Shown: one piece after another, positions 34,129-40,010 of the stretch | How the letters are laid out: every line of letters starts with the position of its first letter | How positions within the stretch are numbered: position 1 is the first letter of the stretch | Source of the DNA: a virus | Length of the DNA stretch: 60,295 nucleotides | Strand: one strand, 5' to 3' | Virus record (IMG/VR): IMGVR_UViG_3300021961_000002 | Span: 1 to 60,295 of that record | The notes under the pieces: generated by a model | What the model was told of the DNA's origin: nothing | The model's database searches: none | The model's input: the letters and a program-made list of their open reading frames with translations, nothing else | Position numbers and translations under genes: made by a program

Positions 34129-34455
34129 TCACTTCTCCTTTTCTAGTTGCATTGCAACCTCTGCTACATAATCGACCACCCCGTGCAGGTCGCCGTGGTA
34201 CACTAAGAAATCAAACAGCCCCTCTTTATCCAGCACCCACTTGCCACCTTGCTTCTCCGGAGCACCCACAGGGGTCACACCCCTTGGCGTTGGTAGTTGC
34301 TTGACCTCTTCGAGTAAGTCGGCGTGACACTTAAGGATAGCTTTGTAGTCGTAGACAGGGGGTCTAACTGATTCTTTTTCTTTCCCCCTACTCTTCCTCG
34401 TATTGAGTAGAGCAGTCCACACTTCATGCCAGTTTGCATCAGTGCAACGCGCCAT
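34129..34455 (-). CDS. Uncharacterised protein
   Basis: 108 residues from the ATG at 34455, supported by gggagagggag; a longer frame start at 34509 is inside the upstream gene. The N-terminal half is basic (NTRKSRGKEKES) and the C-terminal half acidic-amphipathic (FDFLVYHGDLHGVVDYVAEV). It overlaps the upstream gene by 17 bases. No family recognised. Confidence 0.55.
   Translation of the reverse strand: MARCTDANWHEVWTALLNTRKSRGKEKESVRPPVYDYKAILKCHADLLEEVKQLPTPRGVTPVGAPEKQGGKWVLDKEGLFDFLVYHGDLHGVVDYVAEVAMQLEKEK
34146..34158. promoter_or_regulatory. Element B palindrome (GTTGCATTGCAAC)
   Basis: 6-base arms around one base, 19 bases before the start of the 39-residue membrane protein, inside the last codons of the gene above. 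Confidence 0.8.
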
Positions 34456-34654
34456 CTCCCTCTCCCATGAAAGCTTCGAGGTATTCCAACCGCTCAAGCA
34501 CTGTGCCAATCATGTGCCCGAACAGGCGGATGGTCGGTTGGTCCACGGTTTCAGGGGCTTCGCTCATATGCACGGCCAGCTTATGCAAAAGATCGTAGGT
34601 AGACTTGTCTAGCAAGTATGCCCCGTCGTCGTCTGCGGTTTGCTCGTCACTCAT
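34439..34654 (-). CDS. Uncharacterised acidic protein
   Basis: 71 residues, RBS tggaggaggtgtgaa. It has an acidic N-terminus (SDEQTADDDGA) followed by two amphipathic helices (STYDLLHKLAVHMSE, then IRLFGHMIGTVLERLEYLEAF). It is small, soluble and part of the tightly packed leftward gene cluster. No family recognised. Confidence 0.55.
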   Translation of the reverse strand: MSDEQTADDDGAYLLDKSTYDLLHKLAVHMSEAPETVDQPTIRLFGHMIGTVLERLEYLEAFMGEGDGALH

Positions 34655-34673
34655 TTCACACCTCCTCCAATGT

Positions 34674-35003
34674 CTAGTCCCGCCACACGTAGCCTTGTTC
34701 CGGCAGCGTTCCTCTACGCTCTTCGGGCTTAATGTCTTTGGCGTAGATCACCATAACCCCATCCGTATCCAACTCCGCACCAAGGTGCGCAGTCGCTTCA
34801 CACAGGCTATCGTGCGTGCTTATAGAATAATCGGCTCCACAGCACGTACAGGTTACACGCTCCGGGCTATGACCAAACCGATTGTAGAAGATCAGCTTGG
34901 CTTCTTCCTCCGGCGCTTCAATAAAGCACACTTCAAAACCTTCTTTCGCTCCCCCACCGGAATGCATATCCCATAGGCGTGTCCACTCAGTTTTCTCACT
35001 CAT
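34674..35003 (-). CDS. Uncharacterised early protein with CTCC
   Basis: 109 residues from the ATG at 35003 with gaaggagagtgaa. A longer start would run through the element-B palindrome. It has an alpha/beta pattern (EVCFIEAPEEEAKLIFYNRF), CTCCGADY and MVIYAKDIKPEE. It may bind metal with the Cys pair. Unknown function; a host-takeover role would fit position only. Confidence 0.5.
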   Translation of the reverse strand: MSEKTEWTRLWDMHSGGGAKEGFEVCFIEAPEEEAKLIFYNRFGHSPERVTCTCCGADYSISTHDSLCEATAHLGAELDTDGVMVIYAKDIKPEERRGTLPEQGYVWRD

Positions 35004-35004
35004 T

Positions 35005-35226
35005 TCACTCTCCTTCCCCGGTTGCATTGCAATCCTTATAAATTACCCATCCCGGTGCAAAAGTTGCTCCGGCTAGGTCCGCTCCCTGTAGGTCCGCTCC
35101 CTGTAGGTTCGCTCCCCGTAGGTCCGTTCCCCGTAGGTCCGCTCCCCATAGGTCCGCTCTCTGTAGGTTCGCTCCCCGTAGGGTGTCGAACTCCTTCTCG
35201 GTGCCGTCTAAAAATTTAACTAACAT
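35005..35226 (-). CDS. Pentapeptide-repeat protein
   Basis: 73 residues, mainly eight or nine consecutive A-(D/N)-L-x-x repeats ([19 protein letters not shown] and so on) after a short N-terminus [14 protein letters not shown]. The repeats form a right-handed square beta-helix, a shape that can mimic DNA; some members inhibit gyrase. Here only the repeats are seen, with no extra domain. The matching repeats are also visible as a 15-bp pattern in the DNA. Confidence 0.75.
   Translation of the reverse strand: MLVKFLDGTEKEFDTLRGANLQRADLWGADLRGTDLRGANLQGADLQGADLAGATFAPGWVIYKDCNATGEGE
35020..35035. promoter_or_regulatory. Element B palindrome, imperfect
   Basis: GGTTGCATTGCAATCC, one mismatch in the second arm, 17 bases before the start at 35003 with the RBS between. 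Confidence 0.7.
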
Positions 35227-35227
35227 C

Positions 35228-35431
35228 TCAATCTCCTATCTTCTTCGGGTTCAGTTGCTTGAGCTGCTCCGGGTGTGTCACCACGAAGAAGCTCGACTTA
35301 TTTAGGTGGGCGACGGTCCACTTGCGTTCCCTCGCCACCGCATCGCCACACTCAAGGCAGAGGCGGTAGCCTAGTTCTGCTCGCCGCTTCGCTATGGCCG
35401 TCCCGCACTTACACACGACCCCAGCGCTCAT
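35228..35431 (-). CDS. Zinc-ribbon-like small protein
   Basis: 67 residues with CKCGT (residues 7-11) and RLCLECGD (about 23-30), a Cys4 zinc pattern of the DksA/TraR-like kind, then a basic [13 protein letters not shown] segment. It may act on RNA polymerase like DksA homologues, but only the Cys pattern supports that. Element A is 14 bases before its start. Confidence 0.6.
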   Translation of the reverse strand: MSAGVVCKCGTAIAKRRAELGYRLCLECGDAVARERKWTVAHLNKSSFFVVTHPEQLKQLNPKKIGD

Positions 35432-36210
35432 TGCATCCCTCCACTTGTGACAGTGTCACGGAGTGCGTACTTGCGCCCCGCGCCGTGCGTGGGGATGGCT
35501 ATACTCTTGGCCTTCACGCTGGCCCCGCCACACAACAGACAGTCCGAACACTTTACACGCCGCCCAGCTTCTTCCGACGCCGGACATAGTATCTCCTGCC
35601 CCTGGACAATTTCGCTCACATCCTGCACTACACGAAACGTCCGCGCACCGGAGGCCCATGCAGCTTGCGCGGCGGCTACGTCATTCACACTAACCATATA
35701 CATAGCCGGGTCAAAGGAAGACTGCGCCACCTCCGACTGGTGGGAATATGCCGTATGCCCCTTTGCTTCGCGCTTGAGCGCATCCCAAACATACCGTGGC
35801 ACAGCAGCGCCATCGCCGTAAGTCCCCACCCGGACAAGCTTGCCCGCACCAAGAGCGGTTAGGTCTTCTAGGCTTGTTGCACGCTGATATCGGCCCCGTT
35901 TGTAGGCACGGTACACGGCAAGCGGCCCCTGCCCGATTTGAACATAGCACCCGCGATGGTCGGCCAGCCCCGTGGGCTTACTCAAATTCGCAACGCCCCG
36001 TAGCGGGCACGTTCCGCAAATGGACACGTCTTCACCCGTCCGGTTCGCATCACGGGGGTCTAGGTCCGCACGCTGAATGTAGGTCTGGACCATGAACCCG
36101 GTTTTTCGGTTACGCCCAGAGACCACACCGACGACCACGATAGGCCTCCCGTCTAAGAGAGACGGACCCTCATACAATATGAGGGCTTGGTGTTTGGCTA
36201 TTGGTTCCAC
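35428..36210 (-). CDS. DUF7227-like phage protein
   Basis: 260 residues from a GTG at 36210 with gaaggagaagtaga as RBS. An earlier in-frame GTG would lie in the palindrome. The N-terminal pattern GPSLLDGRPIVVVGVVSGRN, KTGFMVQTYIQR, ICGTCPLRG and DHRGCYVQIGQGP is one I recognise as a conserved phage family. The rest is alpha/beta with a second Cys cluster (RRVKCSDCLLCGG). Two Cys pairs suggest zinc or Fe-S. Function is unknown. Confidence 0.65.
   Translation of the reverse strand: MEPIAKHQALILYEGPSLLDGRPIVVVGVVSGRNRKTGFMVQTYIQRADLDPRDANRTGEDVSICGTCPLRGVANLSKPTGLADHRGCYVQIGQGPLAVYRAYKRGRYQRATSLEDLTALGAGKLVRVGTYGDGAAVPRYVWDALKREAKGHTAYSHQSEVAQSSFDPAMYMVSVNDVAAAQAAWASGARTFRVVQDVSEIVQGQEILCPASEEAGRRVKCSDCLLCGGASVKAKSIAIPTHGAGRKYALRDTVTSGGMQ
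35445..35461. promoter_or_regulatory. Element A palindrome, right arm decayed
   Basis: TTGTGACA-G-TGTCACGG, lying in the coding end of the DUF7227-like gene and 14 bases before the start at 35431. The two changed bases are at the outer end of one arm. Confidence 0.75.
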
Positions 36211-36225
36211 TCTACTTCTCCTTCT

Positions 36226-36242
36226 TTGTGACACTGTCACAA
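36226..36242. promoter_or_regulatory. Element A palindrome (TTGTGACACTGTCACAA)
   Basis: Perfect, 16 bases before the GTG at 36210. It lies 30-45 bases downstream of the expected start of the promoter at 36279-36307. Confidence 0.85.
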
Positions 36243-36278
36243 GCCCAGGGGTGTCTGTTTTTTGGGCCTGATTTTACA

Positions 36279-36307
36279 ATAATAGCCTATTGTGTATACA
36301 ATGTCAA
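36279..36307 (-). promoter_or_regulatory. Sigma-70-type promoter for the leftward early genes
   Basis: Minus strand TTGACA (36302-36307), 17-base spacer, TATTAT (36279-36284). The surrounding CCTATTGACATTGT and GGCTATTAT match the promoter at 33575-33603 closely. Confidence 0.8.
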
Positions 36308-36789
36308 TAGGTTTTCACCTCTAAAGCCCAAGAACAGTCCGTGTACGGAACTAGAAATTACCGGTAAGTGCTTGAAAATAAACACACCTTACCCAACTTA
36401 CGAAAATTTTTTGACTCGTAATATGTGAATTGGGTGGGTTTGGGTGGTGGCAAAAGCCACTAAGTCCTTATTATTATTATTATTTATAGATTACTTACTT
36501 ACTTACTTACTACCCAACTTACTTTCTAACGGAAATTGGAAGAAATTTAGTACGGCTAGAATTTTTTGAAATTGTGTTTTTGGGTGGTGGTGCATGTGCG
36601 CAGCCCCTCATCTTCTAAAAGAAAAAAATTTCCCAAACCGCTCCAAAACCCCAAAAAACCGTAATATTCGGTATTTGTCTTTAGTTTCAATGGGTTATCA
36701 TATTACCGAGCGAAAAATTTTCGTAATTTCAGTAATGTGTGTTTGTTTTCAATAGCTTAGCGGTAATATGTGGACTGTGGGTGCAAAGC

Positions 36790-36806
36790 TTGTGACACTG
36801 TCACAA
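36790..36806. promoter_or_regulatory. Orphan element A palindrome
   Basis: Perfect TTGTGACACTGTCACAA inside the non-coding region, not near a usable start. On the plus strand it is followed by cggagaagg but no gene. Confidence 0.7.
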
Positions 36807-36898
36807 CGGAGAAGGCCAGCAGCCTCCTATTTGAAATGCAGCCACCACTTTTTTGCGCGGCACTGCAGCCACCCCTTTGAACAGCAGCCACCTCTTAG

Positions 36899-37115
36899 AA
36901 CTATCAGCCTGAAACTATCACGCAACTATCAGAGACAGACAAAACAACAAGAAAGCCAGAGAACAAAAGAACAAGAGAACAAGAGAAAAAGAGGAAAAAA
37001 GAATAATGGAAGTTTTTGCTTCGCAAAAAAAGTTTTTGTTAAGTGTGGGTATGAGTATGGGTAGAATTGTAAAGACAATATAATAAATAACTATCACACC
37101 ACCACAGAACTATCA
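36899..37115. repeat. Five aactatca repeats
   Basis: Copies at 36899-36906, 36913-36920, 36924-36931, 37089-37096 and 37108-37115, mostly followed by g or c. They cluster only in this non-coding zone and may bind a protein. Confidence 0.5.
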
Positions 37116-37148
37116 GGGGGATTTTTGCTGCGACGCAGCAAAAGGGAA

Positions 37149-37172
37149 ACCCCGGCGCTTGCGCGCCGGGGT
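37149..37172 (-). terminator. GC-rich hairpin terminator (leftward)
   Basis: 10-bp stem (accccggcgc/gcgccggggt) with TTGC loop, followed on the minus strand by ttccctttt. It lies 15 bases past the stop of the gene at 37187-37375 and probably ends that transcript. Confidence 0.7.
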
Positions 37173-37186
37173 GGGGCAAGGCGGGC

Positions 37187-37375
37187 TCAAGTATCAGCCT
37201 CGTTGCATTCTATCAGCTCTTCACTTACGAGATATTCTAAAAGCGCTTTTGGCGCTTTCATTATAGAAGTCGTTTCGTTTCCTATCGTGTACACCAGGCG
37301 GCCTTGCCGCATGTGCAGGCAGCCGCGCTGGCCTTCATACATGAAGCTAAGAATAACGTTCTCAAATCCCGGCAT
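37187..37375 (-). CDS. Small uncharacterised protein
   Basis: 62 residues from the ATG at 37375, RBS ggaaagggggaaaca. A beta-hairpin-like start (FENVILSFMYEGQRGCLHMR) leads into GRLVYTIGNETTSIMK and a short helix. It overlaps the preceding small membrane protein gene by 14 bases, implying coupled translation. No relative recognised. Confidence 0.55.
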   Translation of the reverse strand: MPGFENVILSFMYEGQRGCLHMRQGRLVYTIGNETTSIMKAPKALLEYLVSEELIECNEADT

Positions 37376-37478
37376 TGTTTCCCCCTTTCCTATCTCCGAG
37401 GATGTATCCGAGAGCAAAGCAGATTGCGAAAAACGGGATATTCGCCGTGAAGATTTCGATGGCCGTTGTGCAAATCAT
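37362..37478 (-). CDS. Small membrane protein
   Basis: 38 residues: MICTTAIEIFTANIPFFAIC, then FALGYILGDRKGGN. One transmembrane helix (about 8-28) is followed by a positively charged end. RBS tagaaggaaacaagcaa. It overlaps the next gene start in another frame. Function unknown. Confidence 0.55.
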   Translation of the reverse strand: MICTTAIEIFTANIPFFAICFALGYILGDRKGGNNAGI

Positions 37479-37508
37479 TTGCTTGTTTCCTTCTAAAAGA
37501 TAGGCGGG

Positions 37509-37718
37509 CTATTTTATCGAAATTATAAACCCGTCTTTCGCTATACCCGACGCATACCATTTGTGAGGTTCGGGATAGTGTGGCCCTTCCAGGCTAACGG
37601 TCCCGTCACGAGGTTCATTCCCGCCGAACGGGCCGGGTTGAAAGAATCTGACACGCTCGCCGCGCGCAAGCGCCTCTTTAAGGGCCTTTTTTGTTTTGAA
37701 GTTCGGTGATGTATACAT
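37509..37718 (-). CDS. Small uncharacterised protein
   Basis: 69 residues, RBS aaaaaggatcaaagaa. A lysine-rich N-terminus (MYTSPNFKTKKALKEALARG) resembles a helix contacting nucleic acid. It is followed by RVRFFQPGPFGG and a beta-rich end with HKWYASGIAKDGFII. Unknown; probably an early protein. Confidence 0.55.
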   Translation of the reverse strand: MYTSPNFKTKKALKEALARGERVRFFQPGPFGGNEPRDGTVSLEGPHYPEPHKWYASGIAKDGFIISIK

Positions 37719-37775
37719 TTCTTTGATCCTTTTTCGGAAAAACGGGCGGGCGGCACCGCCGCCCGCCCAAGTGGG

Positions 37776-38612
37776 TTAGCCTTCGATTTTCTTCCAGTCT
37801 ACGCCGAGAAGCTCGAGCGCGGGCTCGAGCACGCCAAACGCGGCTTCGAACATTTCGGCGGGGGACGGGCGGTCCTTGAAGCGCTTGGCGATGGCGGGGT
37901 AGGCTTTGATCCCTTCGCCCATAATGCCGCCGAAGTCGCGAATTAGGCGTTTCGCCAAGGTTTGGGCCGCCTCAACGATCAGTTCGTCGTTCGTGCGCGT
38001 CCGCTCACTAGCGCCGCCAGCGCCGCCGTTTGCCTTCTCCCGCGCCTTCTCTGCCGCGCGTTTGACAGGCGTTACCCGCTTCGATTTCGGCGCAGCATCC
38101 AAAGCGGTCAGATCGACCCCGGTGCTAACGCACCATTCGATGCAGTAACCGATGATGCGCTTTTTATGCTGGCGCAGCGACGCCCCTAAGCGGTCGCGCG
38201 AGTCTTTGTCATTGATCGTATCTAGGTGCGCGTTCTGGCTGACATCCCAGTTAGCGGACCATTTAGAAACGGCGACCGGATCGGCGAACAAAGCGATGTT
38301 ACCGTTCGGCATGCCCGCGCCTGCCATGGCGAAGTCTTTTACGATGTGGGCGGCTTCGTCCTGCGTGGCGAATTCTTGCCGCGCTAAGTCGATCATTTCC
38401 CCGATTTTGTCCGTTAGCGCGTTGGTGTCGATGGTCACGGGATTGGCGACCGGGGCCGCGCTGGTCATAAGCGCCGCCGTGACGTTGTCACGGGCGGGGG
38501 TATTGAGGTCGTGCCATTCGATTTTCTTGCCAGCATTTCCGGCGGTGGGGGTATTGAGGTCGTGCCATTCGATTTTCTTGCCAGCATTTCCGGCGGTGGG
38601 CTTCTTAGCCAT
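37776..38612 (-). CDS. Uncharacterised early protein with duplicated N-terminal motif
   Basis: 278 residues from the ATG at 38612 with aaggagctcacccc. The first gene of the leftward cluster below the iterons. A 17-residue motif, TAGNAGKKIEWHDLNTP, occurs twice because of a 51-bp DNA repeat (38496-38597). The rest is largely helical (about 60-135 and 200-270), with a Lys/Arg-rich linker (about 175-200). A promoter (38665-38694) lies upstream. No family recognised. Confidence 0.6.
   Translation of the reverse strand: MAKKPTAGNAGKKIEWHDLNTPTAGNAGKKIEWHDLNTPARDNVTAALMTSAAPVANPVTIDTNALTDKIGEMIDLARQEFATQDEAAHIVKDFAMAGAGMPNGNIALFADPVAVSKWSANWDVSQNAHLDTINDKDSRDRLGASLRQHKKRIIGYCIEWCVSTGVDLTALDAAPKSKRVTPVKRAAEKAREKANGGAGGASERTRTNDELIVEAAQTLAKRLIRDFGGIMGEGIKAYPAIAKRFKDRPSPAEMFEAAFGVLEPALELLGVDWKKIEG
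38496..38597. repeat. 51-bp direct repeat, two perfect copies
   Basis: Two tandem copies starting with gggggtattgaggtcgtgcc at 38496 and 38547; they keep the reading frame and duplicate 17 residues at the N-terminus of the gene. Confidence 0.9.
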
Positions 38613-38664
38613 GGGGTGAGCTCCTTCTTGAGATCGATGCCGCGACAGCCGCGTCATCTGAATA

Positions 38665-38694
38665 ATATTCTAAGGATTAGTCGGACAATGTCAA
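38665..38694 (-). promoter_or_regulatory. Putative promoter before the 278-residue gene
   Basis: Minus strand TTGACA (38689-38694) followed by TTGT, as in the other two early promoters, then GAATAT at 18 bases (38665-38670). The -10 is weaker. The expected start is about 45 bases before the start codon. Confidence 0.55.
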
Positions 38695-38749
38695 CTATTA
38701 TAAAGCGCTTGTTTCAATAATTTATTGGGTTAGGGCGAGCGCGGCCCGC

Positions 38750-38766
38750 TTGTGACAACGTCACAA
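38750..38766. promoter_or_regulatory. Element A-like palindrome beside the iterons
   Basis: TTGTGAC-AAC-GTCACAA, arms of 7 with a different centre. It abuts the first iteron and is upstream, not downstream, of the promoter at 38665-38694. Confidence 0.7.
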
Positions 38767-38841
38767 GGATAATCAGCACACGGATAATCAGCACACGGAT
38801 AATCAGCACACGGATAATCAGCACACGGATAATCAGCACAC
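38767..38841. repeat. Five perfect 15-bp iterons (ggataatcagcacac)
   Basis: Copies start at 38767, 38782, 38797, 38812 and 38827 without gaps. The minus strand reads TTATCC in each unit, six of nine bases of a DnaA box (TTATCCACA). AT-rich DNA flanks both sides, and the phage codes for a DnaA domain IV protein. This is a candidate replication origin or regulatory array. It is not a CRISPR: no spacers. Confidence 0.8.
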
Positions 38842-38845
38842 AGAT

Positions 38846-39311
38846 GGTTGACATATCAACGATTGGCCCCGCTTCGCGGGGGTATTTTATTGGGCTCGCT
38901 TCGCTCGCATCTTTAGAATTTTTATTGGGCTCGCTTCGCTCGCATTTAGAATATTGGATTCGCTGCGCTCAAAGTTATTTTGCTTGCGATGTTCGCTGCG
39001 CTCACCGCTCGCTTCGTTAATCGTAGAGACCGGCACCTGTATAAAGATCGAGATTTACCTGACCCCCACCGTACCCCTACCCCCAAAAAAGTCAGAAATC
39101 GAGGGTGCCCCCCTTACTTACTATTTTGCACATTAGACCCCCCACCCCCCGAATATTATAACAATGTCAAACCCCCACCCCTCAACCTAGCAAACCCCCC
39201 CGTCATCTTTTTCTGGAGTCCCGTTTCCTTTAGGAGTATGTATTCATTTGCAGGTGCTGCGGTCCCCCCCGGACGCAGCGGGGTAGGGGTGGGTATATTA
39301 TAGGAGACGGT
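38846..39311. other. Non-coding GC-skewed gap with 25-bp repeats and hairpins
   Basis: No convincing gene in this stretch. It holds a gttga/tcaac mini-palindrome (38848-38861), a small hairpin ccccgc-ttc-gcgggg (38867-38881) followed by a T-rich run, and two copies of a 25-bp unit rich in gctcgcttcgctcgc (38886-38910 and 38921-38945). Related decayed units lie nearby, followed by a C-rich stretch. A cryptic frame on the minus strand (39156-39344) has no RBS or recognisable product. Confidence 0.55.
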
Positions 39312-39458
39312 ATGGCTGGTAAGGGTGCTAAGGGTAAGGGCCACGAAATCGGTTCGCAGCTAGACGATGCGTTCAACTGGGTAAGTAACGTCAAGCGGGC
39401 TTGGATGTTTATCCTTGGAGCCCTGGCTGTTGGGGTCGTAATCGGCCTTTTTTGCTAG
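39312..39458 (+). CDS. Small membrane protein (plus strand, inside the leftward arm)
   Basis: 48 residues, RBS taggagacggt. A Gly/Lys-rich start (MAGKGAKGKGHEIGSQLDDA) is followed by one transmembrane helix (about 30-47: MFILGALAVGVVIGLF) ending in Cys. It is the only plus-strand gene between 16.2 and 41.8 kb, and its stop overlaps the end of the convergent gene by 4 bases. A tatatta -10-like run precedes it. Function unknown. Confidence 0.6.
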   Translation: MAGKGAKGKGHEIGSQLDDAFNWVSNVKRAWMFILGALAVGVVIGLFC

Positions 39459-39700
39459 GGCTCTTCTTCGTCTACCTCATTATCATGCTTTCCTGGGGGC
39501 TTAATGTAGCGTTCTCCCTGCATGATCTTTGACGTAGTAACCCCTAGTTCGTATAGCCAGTTGTCTAGTTGGGTCCCTGATTTACCCCGGCTGGATATAA
39601 ACACTTCGCAGGGACTCCCCGTGTTAGGGTTGAATCCTACTGTGACTACAAATGGACCTACAGTGAAGTGTTCAGCCGGTCTTCTATTCGGTAGCATCAA
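39455..39700 (-). CDS. TSCPD-like small protein
   Basis: 81 residues. The pattern FVVTVGFNPNTGSPCEVFIS then GKSGTQLDNWLYELGVTTSKI resembles the TSCPD fold, found fused to or near ribonucleotide reductases. No reductase gene was found here, so a regulatory or unrelated role is possible. It starts inside the upstream gene (17-base overlap) with aaagaggacgttg as RBS. Family match is by eye only. Confidence 0.5.
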   Translation of the reverse strand: MMLPNRRPAEHFTVGPFVVTVGFNPNTGSPCEVFISSRGKSGTQLDNWLYELGVTTSKIMQGERYIKPPGKHDNEVDEEEP

Positions 39701-39845
39701 CGTCCTCTTTTTGTTTTAACCCTACCAAAATTTTCCTCGCCGCCTGCCCCCCGTCCACGCGCATTTCGATCATCCCCCGCATACTTTCGCTGAAGATTAT
39801 TACGCTGTGTTCTTCGATTATGGCCTTTATGTCTCTTTCAGTCAT
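39684..39845 (-). CDS. Small uncharacterised protein
   Basis: 53 residues: MTERDIKAIIEEHSVIIFSE, then SMRGMIEMRVDGGQAARK. It looks soluble, alpha/beta. It overlaps both neighbours (8 bases with the upstream gene, 17 with the downstream one), a sign of an operon. No family recognised. Confidence 0.5.
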   Translation of the reverse strand: MTERDIKAIIEEHSVIIFSESMRGMIEMRVDGGQAARKILVGLKQKEDVDATE

Positions 39846-39999
39846 CGAAGTACGCCCCCCTTACATCTCGCACCTGTTTTTCCAGCCAGGCCCCTGTAAC
39901 AAACCCTAGGACCCCTCCCACACTCAACCCCACAAGCCAGGATACAAATATCAGATCGTTAAGGGTCGCCCCCGTAACTTGCAGTAACCACATCACCAT
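39838..39999 (-). CDS. Small membrane protein
   Basis: 53 residues with one transmembrane helix (about 15-38: LIFVSWLVGLSVGGVLGFVTG) and a charged C-terminus. RBS tagggggg-aaatag. It lies between the HslV-like gene and a small soluble protein gene in one operon. It could be holin-like or a membrane early protein; no clear clue. Confidence 0.5.
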   Translation of the reverse strand: MVMWLLQVTGATLNDLIFVSWLVGLSVGGVLGFVTGAWLEKQVRDVRGAYFDD

Positions 40000-40010
40000 C
40001 TATTTCCCCC

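Larger units (their letters stand above)
36308..37140. other. Non-coding, low-complexity regulatory or origin-like region
   Basis: About 830 bases without a convincing gene. It contains (att)n and (actt)n short repeats near 36468-36511, two copies of gggtggtgg-type DNA, three gcagccacc (36838, 36865, 36884), five aactatca (36899-37115), a purine-rich run (36930-37000), an element-A palindrome and a weak hairpin (37013-37029). Open frames here lack RBS and codon pattern. Confidence 0.6.

Noticed and set aside
36768-37064. Plus-strand frame in the control region
   Set aside because: Starts upstream of an orphan palindrome, low complexity, no RBS and no recognisable fold.
38767-38841. CRISPR array
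   Set aside because: Five 15-bp units without spacers; a Cas4-like nuclease is present but no cas1/cas2 and no interference genes.
39156-39344. Minus-strand 62-residue frame
   Set aside because: Overlaps a better plus-strand gene start, Pro/Thr/Gly low-complexity and no RBS.
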